12,179 nt of DNA. Source: Betaproteobacteria bacterium. Lineage in GTDB: Bacteria; Pseudomonadota; Gammaproteobacteria; Tethybacterales; Tethybacteraceae. The stretch is taken from contig JAPORI010000227.1 in the NCBI GenBank assembly GCA_026710225.1, positions 3,066 to 15,244 of the forward strand. Direction: 5' to 3'. A model generated the notes under the pieces. That model did not search any database. It was not told the DNA's origin and was given only the letters and a program-made list of their open reading frames with translations. The translations under genes and the position numbers were made by a program. Shown piece by piece: positions 6,319-12,179 of the stretch (position 1 is its first letter; each line of letters begins with the position of its first letter).

Positions 6319-6999
6319 ATGGCAGCCCAGAAAAGGAAACTGGTAATCCTCGGTGCCGGTGGTAATGCCGGGGTTCTGTTTCATAAATTCAGGGAATCCG
6401 ACACCACCGAAGTGGTCGGATTTGCAGTCGAACACGATTTTTTAACCATTACCGAGCGTTTTGGCTTGCCGATTGTGGAGGTTGAAGAGATGGAAAAGCA
6501 TTTCCCGGCCTGCGATCATGTCGCGATGGCGGCCGTGAACTTTTCCGGCTTGAATCGCAACCGGGAGCGCCTGTTCAAGACAGCCAAGGCAAAAGGCTAC
6601 CAACTCATCAACTATATAAGCCCTAGAGCCTGCCTGGATCATGGCGTCAGTCTGGGAGAAAATGTTGCCATTTTAGATTTTTGCACCATCCAGTTCGACG
6701 CACGGATAGGTGACAATGTCGTCATCTGGCCCGGGGCTTTGGTTCTGGATGAAGGCGTAGTCGGCTCTCATGTCACCATCGGAGCCAATGCTATCATAGC
6801 AGGAAGAAGCCGGCTGGGAGACTATTCGATCCTGGGGATCGGCGCTGCGATCCGGGAAGAAACGGTTGTCGGGAAAGACTGCACGATCGGCGCCGGAGCG
6901 GTGGTAACTCGCAGCCTGCACGACAATACCTTCATTCGTCCGCAGAAGATGTTCATCGCCGAAGACACCAGTCGCCAGATCTGGGAGAAAAAAAAGTAG
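6319..6999 (+). CDS. NeuD/PglD-like sugar O/N-acyltransferase (left-handed beta-helix)
   Basis: A 226-residue protein with an N-terminal Rossmann-like PglD_N domain (LVILGAGGNAG at 8-18, then the GFAVEHD region) and a C-terminal left-handed beta-helix of hexapeptide repeats from about residue 100 (V-S-L-G-E-N-V, A-R-I-G-D-N-V, V-T-I-G-A-N-A, C-T-I-G-A-G-A-V-V-T). Family members transfer acetyl groups from acetyl-CoA to nucleotide-linked sugars for capsule, O-antigen or glycoprotein glycans, as trimers in the cytoplasm. The acceptor here is unknown. At the place where PglD/PerB proteins carry NHDC/EHEC with the catalytic His, this protein reads VLDEGVVG, so that His appears to be Asp. I chose ATG 6319; GTG 6313 two codons upstream is possible. 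GC is near 52% over 6421-6840 by hand count, against about 70% in neighbours, which suggests acquisition. It starts 9 bases after folE2 but need not share function. Confidence 0.82.
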   Translation: MAAQKRKLVILGAGGNAGVLFHKFRESDTTEVVGFAVEHDFLTITERFGLPIVEVEEMEKHFPACDHVAMAAVNFSGLNRNRERLFKTAKAKGYQLINYISPRACLDHGVSLGENVAILDFCTIQFDARIGDNVVIWPGALVLDEGVVGSHVTIGANAIIAGRSRLGDYSILGIGAAIREETVVGKDCTIGAGAVVTRSLHDNTFIRPQKMFIAEDTSRQIWEKKK

Positions 7000-7135
7000 A
7001 CTGGCTAGCCCCCCGGCAATTCCAGAAAACTGGTTGGGCGCGATCATCTCGTCGTGAGCGGCAAGTGAAATTTGTGAATCTGATGCTTGCCAAATCCTTC
7101 ATCCTTATGCCAACTGCCTTTCCCGAAATCTGACT
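7000..7135. other. Intergenic gap before the lipid-modification cluster
   Basis: These 136 bases separate the acyltransferase stop from the SDR start and should hold the SDR promoter. There is an 8-base palindrome GGCTAGCC (7002-7009) and a short CCAG-AAAA-CTGG hairpin (7022-7033) without a T-run, too weak to call a terminator. I find no good sigma-70 hexamer pair and no TGATCC-type ECF box. No Shine-Dalgarno precedes the ATG at 7136. Confidence 0.3.
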
Positions 7136-7945
7136 ATGTCTCTTGCTGCACAAGCACAGTTCAAATCGGCCTGGATTATCGGGGCCAGCAGCGGGATAGG
7201 ACGCGAGCTGGCGGTTGCGCTGGCGCAAGGCAACAGCCGGGTGTTTGCAACCGCCCGGCGCGCCGAGTTGCTCGAAGAGTTGGCCGCGGTCAATGAAAAC
7301 ATTGTGGCGCTGCCGGCGGATGTGCTCGATGAGACGCAACTGGCCGCGGCCCGCGACGCGGCGGTGTCCGCCTGCGATCATCTTGATCTGGTGGTGATCA
7401 ATGCCGCCGTCTACCGGCCGATGCCCACCTGCCGGGTAACCGGATCGGTGGCGGCCGAGCACATCGCAACCAACCTGCAAGGAGCGGTCAACTGCGCGGC
7501 GGCGGTGCTGCCCGGGCTGATCAACAGTTCAAGACGCTGCCGGCTGGTATTTGTCGCTTCGATTTCCGGCTGGCGCGGTCTGCCCAATGCAAGCTTCTAT
7601 GCCGCGACCAAGGCGGCACTGATCTCCTATGCCGAAAGCCTCAGATGCGAGCTGCACGGTAGCAATGTCGTTGTTCAGGTAATCAGCCCCGGCTTTGTCG
7701 ATACGCCGATGACCGAACTCAACAAGTTCAAGATGCCCGGCATCATCAGCGCCAAGACGGCAGCCGCGGCGATAGTGCGGGGTCTGGCCAGCGAACGCTT
7801 CGAGATTCATTTTCCGGGCAAAATCACCTGGCCGACCAAACTCGTCAGCCTGCTGCCGGCGGCGCTGTATTTTCCGTTGATGCGCAAGATCACCCGTGTC
7901 GATGCAAAGTCGCTGCCCGATCCGGCTGAATCTGAAAAGCAATAG
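7136..7945 (+). CDS. Short-chain dehydrogenase/reductase (SDR), lipid-cluster member
   Basis: A 269-residue classical SDR. The cofactor motif GASSGIG is at 16-22, the NNAG-equivalent reads INAAVY (88-93), the catalytic serine lies in VASISGW (140-146), YAATK gives Tyr155 and Lys159, and SPGFVDTPM (184-192) follows as usual. Arg41-Arg42 after the second strand favours NADP(H), an inference. A hydrophobic stretch near the C-terminus (about 231-249, ending PAALYFPLM) could touch the membrane, as in other SDRs of these lipid clusters. The substrate is unknown; a modified acyl chain or derived alcohol/ketone is plausible because the FAD, DUF1365 and CFA-like genes lie just beyond. The ATG at 7136 gives a natural N-terminus. 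Its TAG (7943-7945) overlaps the ribosome binding site of the next gene, so the two are surely cotranscribed. Confidence 0.9.
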   Translation: MSLAAQAQFKSAWIIGASSGIGRELAVALAQGNSRVFATARRAELLEELAAVNENIVALPADVLDETQLAAARDAAVSACDHLDLVVINAAVYRPMPTCRVTGSVAAEHIATNLQGAVNCAAAVLPGLINSSRRCRLVFVASISGWRGLPNASFYAATKAALISYAESLRCELHGSNVVVQVISPGFVDTPMTELNKFKMPGIISAKTAAAAIVRGLASERFEIHFPGKITWPTKLVSLLPAALYFPLMRKITRVDAKSLPDPAESEKQ

Positions 7946-7949
7946 GGAG
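7944..7949 (+). promoter_or_regulatory. Ribosome binding site of the SnoaL-like gene
   Basis: AGGGAG overlaps the SDR stop codon and sits 6 bases before the ATG at 7956. It fixes this start over an in-frame upstream ATG at 7896, which lies inside the SDR gene, and suggests translational coupling. Confidence 0.75.
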
Positions 7950-7955
7950 AGCGGC

Positions 7956-8405
7956 ATGGATGCAAATCAACTGCTCGAACGCTATCTGGAACTGTTTGTA
8001 AACAGCCAGGGCGAGCTTTCCGAAAGTCTCATCAATGAGCTGGTTGCCGATGATTACCGGTTTGCCGATCCGTTCAACAGCATTTGCGGCCGCAAGGCTC
8101 TGGCCGCACTGCTGGCCAAGACGCGCCGGGAAGTCAAGCAGGCCAATTTCGCCATCGAGTATCGGCAGAGGCTGGTCGCTGATGCAGGGCCGGTGCGCTG
8201 GCTGGTAAAGTGGCACTTCACCGGTCAGGTTGCGGTGGTCGGCCGGCTCGATTTTGTCGGTCTCAGCGAGATAGAAATCGCCGGCGACGGACGGGTTGCC
8301 AGCCACATTGATTACTGGGATGCCGCAGCCGGCTTCTATGCGCGCGTGCCGCTGCTCGGGACGCTGATTGGGCTGGCCGGGCGCGCGGCCAAGCTGCCGG
8401 ACTAG
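7956..8405 (+). CDS. SnoaL-like / NTF2-fold protein, lipid-cluster member
   Basis: A 149-residue protein with the cone-shaped NTF2/SnoaL-like fold pattern: an N-terminal helix (NQLLERYLELF), VADDYRFADPFNSICGRKAL (the D-x-x-F-x-DP-x-N-x-x-G-x-x-A/x-L signature, about 31-49), a strand with WLVKWHFTG (about 81-89), and HIDYWDAAAGFY (about 118-129). Proteins of this fold include isomerases, cyclases and small-ligand binders. The HxxYWD segment is typical of members found beside SDR, FAD, DUF1365 and CFA-like genes, where the role is not established; binding or cyclising a modified acyl chain is a guess. No signal peptide, though the C-terminal VPLLGTLIGLAGRAA is hydrophobic. The start is set by AGGGAG overlapping the SDR stop. 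The gene ends 4 bases from the stop of the convergent methyltransferase gene, with no room for separate terminators. Confidence 0.85.
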   Translation: MDANQLLERYLELFVNSQGELSESLINELVADDYRFADPFNSICGRKALAALLAKTRREVKQANFAIEYRQRLVADAGPVRWLVKWHFTGQVAVVGRLDFVGLSEIEIAGDGRVASHIDYWDAAAGFYARVPLLGTLIGLAGRAAKLPD

Positions 8406-8409
8406 CCAA

Positions 8410-9660
8410 TCAGGATTCCTTGCGCACCAGCTTGAAGGTTCCGACATTGATCAGGCCGCTGGCAAAGCCGGCCTGACAGTAACTCAGATAGTAGTTCCAC
8501 ATCCTGCGGAAGCGCTCGTCAAAGCCAAGCTGGCTTATCGCCGGCCAGTTGGCGGCGAAGGCCCGCTGCCAGATCGCCAGGGTCTTGACATAGTCGGCGG
8601 CGAAGAATTCCTCGCTGGCGATCGCAAATCCGGCCGCAGCAACCTGCTCGCGCAGCACCTGCGGGCCAATCAGGCAGCCGCCGGGAAAGACATAGCGCTG
8701 GATGAAGTCGACTTCCCGCCGGTAGCGTTCAAAGCGCGCATCGTCGATGGTGATGATCTGCAAGACTGCACTGGCACCGGGCTTGAGCCGGTCGCGGATG
8801 GTGGCGAAGAATTTCGGCCAGTGCCGCTCACCGACCGCCTCGAACATCTCGATTGAGATCACCGCATCGAACTGGCCGCGGCTGTCCCGGTAGTCTTGCA
8901 GGGAAAACTGCATTTGCTCGGCTGCGCCAGACTTCCCGGCGCAGGCGCGGGCATGTTCCAGTTGCGGCCGGGAAAGGGTAAGGCCGTGCACCTTGCAGCC
9001 GTGCGCTTGGCTGGCGTGCCGGGCAAAACTGCCCCAGCCGCAGCCGATTTCAAGCACCTCGCTGGCCGGGTTCAGTCCGGCGAGTTGGCAGATGTGCTCG
9101 TGCTTGCGGCTCTGCGCGGCCTGCAAATCCTCACTGCCGTCATCGGCGAAGCGGGCACACGAATAGGTCATGCCCGGATCAAGCCACAGGCCATAGAAGT
9201 CGTTGCCCAGATCATAGTGAAATGCGATGTTGCGCCGGGAACCGGCCAGTGAATTGCCCTGCAACAGATGGATGGTGCGAGCCAGTTTCTTGAACAAGGC
9301 GGCAGCCGGAAAGGGGCGGCGGGCCGGCCGGTTGATGCGGGCAAAGATATGCAGCAATTCGGCCAGATTGTCGGTATCCCATTCGCCGCGCAGATAGCTC
9401 TCGGCAAAGCCCAGATCGGCACCCAGGCAGATTCGCCGCCAGGCACGCCGGTGGTGGACGGTCATCTGGGCGCGCAACTCACCGCTGCGGCTGCCAAATC
9501 CGTAACAGTTGCCCTCGGGGGTCTGAATCTGCAAGAAATCGCGCTCAATCAGGCCGAGCACCGCAAAAACCATTCGCCGGCACAGGGTGTTGCCGGGCAC
9601 CGGTGGGGAGGCCTTGACGTAGTCGATGCATTGCGGGGGAGATGAATCTGGGGTGCTCAT
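8410..9660 (-). CDS. cfa: Cyclopropane-fatty-acyl-phospholipid synthase-like SAM methyltransferase
   Basis: A 416-residue enzyme of the CFA synthase family, which adds a methylene or methyl from S-adenosylmethionine to the double bond of an unsaturated acyl chain in membrane phospholipid. The N-terminal lipid-binding domain spans about 1-140. The catalytic domain has AFHYDLGNDFYGLWL (146-160), MTYSC (Cys168), the SAM loop LEIGCGWG (203-210), SIEMFEAVG (Glu274), YVFPGG (323-328) and Tyr357. These match E. coli residues Cys139, Glu239 and Tyr317. The bicarbonate ligand His266 of E. coli appears as Gln301 in VLQIITIDD, so the product may be a methylated unsaturated chain. I chose ATG 9660: its ATGA overlaps the DUF1365 stop and the protein then has normal length; the frame runs open to 10401 but that part is antisense-like. 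No Shine-Dalgarno. The symbol is family-level only. Confidence 0.9.
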   Translation of the reverse strand: MSTPDSSPPQCIDYVKASPPVPGNTLCRRMVFAVLGLIERDFLQIQTPEGNCYGFGSRSGELRAQMTVHHRRAWRRICLGADLGFAESYLRGEWDTDNLAELLHIFARINRPARRPFPAAALFKKLARTIHLLQGNSLAGSRRNIAFHYDLGNDFYGLWLDPGMTYSCARFADDGSEDLQAAQSRKHEHICQLAGLNPASEVLEIGCGWGSFARHASQAHGCKVHGLTLSRPQLEHARACAGKSGAAEQMQFSLQDYRDSRGQFDAVISIEMFEAVGERHWPKFFATIRDRLKPGASAVLQIITIDDARFERYRREVDFIQRYVFPGGCLIGPQVLREQVAAAGFAIASEEFFAADYVKTLAIWQRAFAANWPAISQLGFDERFRRMWNYYLSYCQAGFASGLINVGTFKLVRKES

Positions 9661-10493
9661 TGACAGGAACTGGGAGAAGAGTCGGATGTTTTTCCAATTA
9701 TAGTATGAGTGTGTTGCGGCGGCGGCGGACAGGAGTGCACCGGCAGGCGCTTGAACCACAATCTGGCCGCGTGCCAGTGGATTGCGCCAATGACCTTCCA
9801 GGTCAGCACCGGATTGCCGGCAACCGTGGCCAGAATCCGGGCATCGGACAGCTCCCGGCGGTAGCCGGAAAAAAGAGCGTGCAGGCAATCGCCGCTTGCT
9901 GCGCGGCAGCGAATCGCAACCGAAAGCTGCTGGCGATCCGACTCCATCTGCGGATCGGGCAGCCGCAGCCGAAAGCTGTAACTCGCGTCCATCGGCATGA
10001 ACGGCGATACATGCATGTGCTTGCGACACTGATGCAGCCGGACGCGACCGTCGGCGGCGCTGTCCAGATCGGTGAATACATAACTGTGCTGATGGCCGAA
10101 AGTGTTCTTGACCTCGTAGATCGTCGCGATCAGCCGCTGCTGCTCGTCGTGACAGAAATAGACGCTCAGCGGATTGAATACATAGCCAAGCAGGCGCGGG
10201 TAGCACAGCAAGCGAATCGATGCGATCCGATCCCCGATCCCGGCTTCCTCGCCCAGACTGCGGATGTAACCGGCAAGGTCGGAGCCGTCGCGCCGGCCGT
10301 GATCGCGATCGTGGAATGAAAGCAAGGCTGAGCGGTTGTGGGCAAAGCAGCGCAGTTTGCAATCCAGTTCGGGCAGCTCGGCCAGGTCCAGATACAGGCA
10401 AAATACCCGGTAGGAGAGCCGATGCGACCGCGGCGCGCGCCGCTGGTGGATCACCCGGCCGGAGAAAAGCGCCGAATTGCGCCCGATCTTCAT
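9657..10493 (-). CDS. DUF1365 family protein
   Basis: A 278-residue member of DUF1365. Family hallmarks are an N-terminal SGRVIHQRRAPRSHRLSYRVF (about 11-31), the block YPRLLGYVFNPLSVYFCHD, YEVKNTFGHQHSYVF, and KHMHVSPFMPMDASYSF. No enzymatic activity is firmly established for the family; genes are found between an FAD oxidoreductase and a CFA-like methyltransferase in many proteobacteria, so a role in making or handling modified membrane fatty acids is inferred from context. The conserved His/Cys/Asn residues in NPLSVYFCHD and NTFGH could form an active or metal site. No signal peptide. The C-terminus (about 250-278) is a low-complexity Pro/His/Ser tail. Both ends overlap neighbours by ATGA: its ATG (10491-10493) with the FAD gene stop and its TGA with the cfa start, so all three are translated as one unit. 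Confidence 0.92.
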   Translation of the reverse strand: MKIGRNSALFSGRVIHQRRAPRSHRLSYRVFCLYLDLAELPELDCKLRCFAHNRSALLSFHDRDHGRRDGSDLAGYIRSLGEEAGIGDRIASIRLLCYPRLLGYVFNPLSVYFCHDEQQRLIATIYEVKNTFGHQHSYVFTDLDSAADGRVRLHQCRKHMHVSPFMPMDASYSFRLRLPDPQMESDRQQLSVAIRCRAASGDCLHALFSGYRRELSDARILATVAGNPVLTWKVIGAIHWHAARLWFKRLPVHSCPPPPQHTHTIIGKTSDSSPSSCQ

Positions 10494-11872
10494 TGGCTCT
10501 GGGCGGCCCGGCGATCCGGTTGCTGGTGCCAGGCCGCCGGCAGATTTATCCGATCATCGGCCGGATCGACCGACCAGGGACGGGCAACCCCGCCGATCGC
10601 CTCGCCGACCGCCAGGCCGGACTGGATGCCGTCCTCGTGAAAGCCAAAACCCAGATGGGCACCGCAAAACCAGATGTTGTCCTGGCCCTGCACCTGCCAG
10701 GTGCGCTGCCGGGCCGCCTGGGCGGCGAGGCTGGCGAGCGGATGCTCATAGACGATGCTGCGCAGCACGGTTTCCGGCCGCGGGTCGTTGGGCGGATTGA
10801 GAGTTACAAAGTAGTTGGTTGAAGAGGCAATCGGTTGCAGACTGTTCATCCAGTAGGAAACGCAAGGGGCGGCGCGCTCGGGCTTGCCGCAATCCAGATA
10901 GTTCCAGCTGCACCAGGCTCTCTTGCGCTTTGGCATCAGGCTTGCATCGGTATGCAGCAGCGCCCGGTTTTGCTGATAGGAAAACGCATCGAGAAATTCA
11001 GCCTGCTGCGGATTGGCATCGACCAGAATCTGGCCGGCCGCATCAGCGTGACAGGCAAACACCACATGATCGTGTGCCTGCGATCCGTGGGCACCGGAAA
11101 CCACCAGCCGACCGTTCTCGCGCGCAACTTGGGTCACCGGCGTGTTCAGGCACAGCTTGCCGCCGCGCTGTTCGTATTCGGCAAGCAGTTTGCGCACATA
11201 GCAGCGACTGCCGCCGGCAACGGTGCGCCACTGCGGCCGGCCTTGCAGTTGCAGCAGCCCGTGATTGGTGCAAAAGTCGACAAACGAGGCCAGCGGCGCA
11301 TCGAGTGCCTTGCTCGCCGGCGTGGACCAGATCGCGGCGGTCATCGGGATTATGTGCTGAGCGACGAAGGCTTCGCCGTAGCGCTGCTGGTGCAGGAATT
11401 CGCCCAGGGTTGTCTGAGCGAGTTTCTCCCGCATCGCCGGATCGGCTTGCAGCAGTGCGGGTGCCTGGCGGTAGAAGCGGATGATGTCAAAAAGCATGCG
11501 CAGGAATGCCGGGCGCAGCAAGTTGGTCGGCTGGGCAAACAGACCCGGCAGATCGCGGCCGGCGTATTCGATTTTGCCCGAATCAATTGACACGCCAAAC
11601 GACATGTTGGAAGGGGCGGTCTTGACCGCAAGGTGTTCAAACAGCCGGGTAAGGTTGGGATAGTTCCTTTCGTTGTAGACGATGAAGCCGGTATCGATCG
11701 GCCCATCAGGCGTATCAATCGTGTTGCAGTGGCCGCCCGGATAGGCGAGCTTTTCATAGAGGGTTGTCCGGCAGGTGCAAGCCAGCAGCCAGGCTGCGGC
11801 CAGGCCGCCGATGCCCGAGCCAATCACGCCGACGCTGGTATCACAGCTGCGGCTAGCCGAAGACGAAGACAT
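10490..11872 (-). CDS. FAD-dependent oxidoreductase (amine oxidase/desaturase-like, COG2907 type)
   Basis: A 460-residue flavoprotein. The Rossmann dinucleotide motif VIGSGIGGL is at 16-24, with the ribose-binding acidic residue at Glu40 (LYEKLAYPGGH). Further landmarks are DTGFIVYNERNYPNL (60-74) and the C-terminal FAD motif IWFCGAHLGFGFHEDGIQSGLAVGEAIGG. It belongs to the amine oxidase/phytoene desaturase-like superfamily, in the subgroup found beside DUF1365 and CFA-like genes. In related alphaproteobacterial pathways, CFA-like methylation is followed by desaturation and oxidation toward furan fatty acids; whether this enzyme has that activity is inference. The ATG at 11870-11872 starts shortly before the first strand, as usual; no Shine-Dalgarno is visible. 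It is first gene of the minus-strand FAD-DUF1365-cfa operon and overlaps DUF1365 by ATGA. The Pro/Gln-rich tail after residue 435 is not conserved-looking. Confidence 0.9.
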   Translation of the reverse strand: MSSSSASRSCDTSVGVIGSGIGGLAAAWLLACTCRTTLYEKLAYPGGHCNTIDTPDGPIDTGFIVYNERNYPNLTRLFEHLAVKTAPSNMSFGVSIDSGKIEYAGRDLPGLFAQPTNLLRPAFLRMLFDIIRFYRQAPALLQADPAMREKLAQTTLGEFLHQQRYGEAFVAQHIIPMTAAIWSTPASKALDAPLASFVDFCTNHGLLQLQGRPQWRTVAGGSRCYVRKLLAEYEQRGGKLCLNTPVTQVARENGRLVVSGAHGSQAHDHVVFACHADAAGQILVDANPQQAEFLDAFSYQQNRALLHTDASLMPKRKRAWCSWNYLDCGKPERAAPCVSYWMNSLQPIASSTNYFVTLNPPNDPRPETVLRSIVYEHPLASLAAQAARQRTWQVQGQDNIWFCGAHLGFGFHEDGIQSGLAVGEAIGGVARPWSVDPADDRINLPAAWHQQPDRRAAQSQ

Positions 11873-11912
11873 CTAGGAAAGGTTGCTGACTAAATCGATA
11901 ATTGATTGATGC

Positions 11913-11918
11913 ATTGTA
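11913..11918 (-). promoter_or_regulatory. Candidate -10 box for the FAD-DUF1365-cfa operon
   Basis: The minus strand reads TACAAT here, about 40 bases before the FAD gene ATG, in the AT-rich divergent gap 11873-12014. No good -35 lies 16-18 bases upstream. The nearby direct repeat ATTGATTGAT (11901-11910) could be part of an operator, but this is speculative. Confidence 0.25.
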
Positions 11919-11952
11919 TCGCAACCGCAGCGCAAGGTATTTGTTGCCTGAT

Positions 11953-11960
11953 GCTAGAAT
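11953..11960 (+). promoter_or_regulatory. Candidate extended -10 promoter for the DUF4268 gene
   Basis: TGCTAGAAT (11952-11960) has the TGn extension and a five-of-six match to TATAAT. The region 16-18 bases upstream has no clear -35, which extended -10 promoters can lack. It would give a leader of roughly 45-50 bases before the ATG at 12015. Confidence 0.35.
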
Positions 11961-12003
11961 GGCTGGCTGATTGGGCGGCAAGCCGATCTGATTGCCGATT
12001 AAA

Positions 12004-12010
12004 TGGAGGG
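12004..12010 (+). promoter_or_regulatory. Strong ribosome binding site of the DUF4268 gene
   Basis: TGGAGGG precedes the ATG at 12015 by 4 bases. It is the strongest Shine-Dalgarno in the window, in contrast to most other genes here. Confidence 0.75.
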
Positions 12011-12014
12011 AAAG

Positions 12015-12179
12015 ATGTCAAACAACAAAAATTTGGGCCGACTGCAACGGGTTGGATTAAGAGAGGTCTGGCCAAACGAGACCAAGGATTTCACACCCTG
12101 GCTGGCCAAGGAAGAGAATCTTGCCATCTTGAGTGAGGCACTGGGCATAGACTTGGAACTCAAGGCAATCGAGGAAAGC
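12015..12179 (+). CDS. DUF4268 domain-containing protein, N-terminal part (3' truncated by window)
   Basis: Fifty-five codons are visible from the ATG to the window end with no stop. The segment LREVWPNETKDFTPWLAKEENLAILSEALGIDLELKAIEES resembles the start of DUF4268-type proteins (pattern W-P-x-E-x-x-DFTPWLA, then LSEA-x-G-x-x-LE), which go on to a VGPFRADI-like nuclease-fold core not present here. These proteins are found singly in accessory DNA and near restriction or mobile genes; a PD-(D/E)XK nuclease relation has been suggested for the fold, but the biological role is unclear. The start is set by TGGAGGG just upstream. Base composition here is clearly lower in GC than the lipid cluster, consistent with acquired DNA. 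It is divergent from the FAD gene. Confidence 0.75.
   Translation, partial: MSNNKNLGRLQRVGLREVWPNETKDFTPWLAKEENLAILSEALGIDLELKAIEES

Noticed and set aside
7080..7110. Possible ECF-type or sigma-70 promoter before the SDR gene
   Set aside because: TTGCCA and TTATGC are only 12 bases apart, and the TGATGC near 7081 has no matching -10, so it cannot be supported.
9661..10401. Upstream extension of the cfa-like frame to 663 residues
   Set aside because: The extension overlaps DUF1365 on the same strand, is Arg/Ser-rich noise, and the ATGA start at 9660 gives normal family length.

Overview
The window comes from a GC-rich proteobacterium. Hand counts give about 70% GC in typical coding lines such as 5761-5820 and 7201-7260. 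The argS - SPOR-domain - dsbA order and the protein sequences point to a gammaproteobacterium, perhaps near Xanthomonadales/Chromatiales; this is inference. Nearly every base is coding. I see no rRNA, tRNA, CRISPR array or insertion sequence.

Layout. (1) 1-444: the 3' end of a choice-of-anchor I type beta-propeller protein. (2) 497-1453, minus: a cytoplasmic protein made almost only of nine ankyrin repeats. (3) 1618-4680, minus: a compact run argS -> SPOR/FtsN-like membrane protein -> dsbA-like periplasmic oxidoreductase. argS and the SPOR gene overlap at TTGA. (4) 4797-6999, plus: a class I glutamine-amidotransferase-like protein that has lost its nucleophilic Cys, then folE2 (GTP cyclohydrolase IB), then a NeuD/PglD-like hexapeptide acyltransferase whose base composition is much lower in GC. 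(5) 7136-11872: a membrane fatty-acid modification cluster in two convergent arms. The plus arm is an SDR oxidoreductase and a SnoaL/NTF2-like protein. The minus arm is an FAD-dependent oxidoreductase, a DUF1365 protein and a CFA-synthase-like methyltransferase, joined by ATGA overlaps. (6) 12015-end: the start of a DUF4268-type protein in AT-richer DNA, possibly the edge of an accessory region.

The five-gene lipid cluster is the main functional unit. Its methyltransferase keeps most CFA synthase active-site residues but carries Gln where the bicarbonate-binding His is expected. This suggests a product other than a plain cyclopropane, such as a methyl-branched unsaturated chain that the FAD and SDR enzymes act on. 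The family set is known in proteobacteria, so it is not a new system. The other unusual points are active-site changes: a dead amidotransferase next to folE2, CPAC in the DsbA-like protein, and a replaced His in the acyltransferase. Many genes also lack a Shine-Dalgarno sequence, and three appear to start at TTG.
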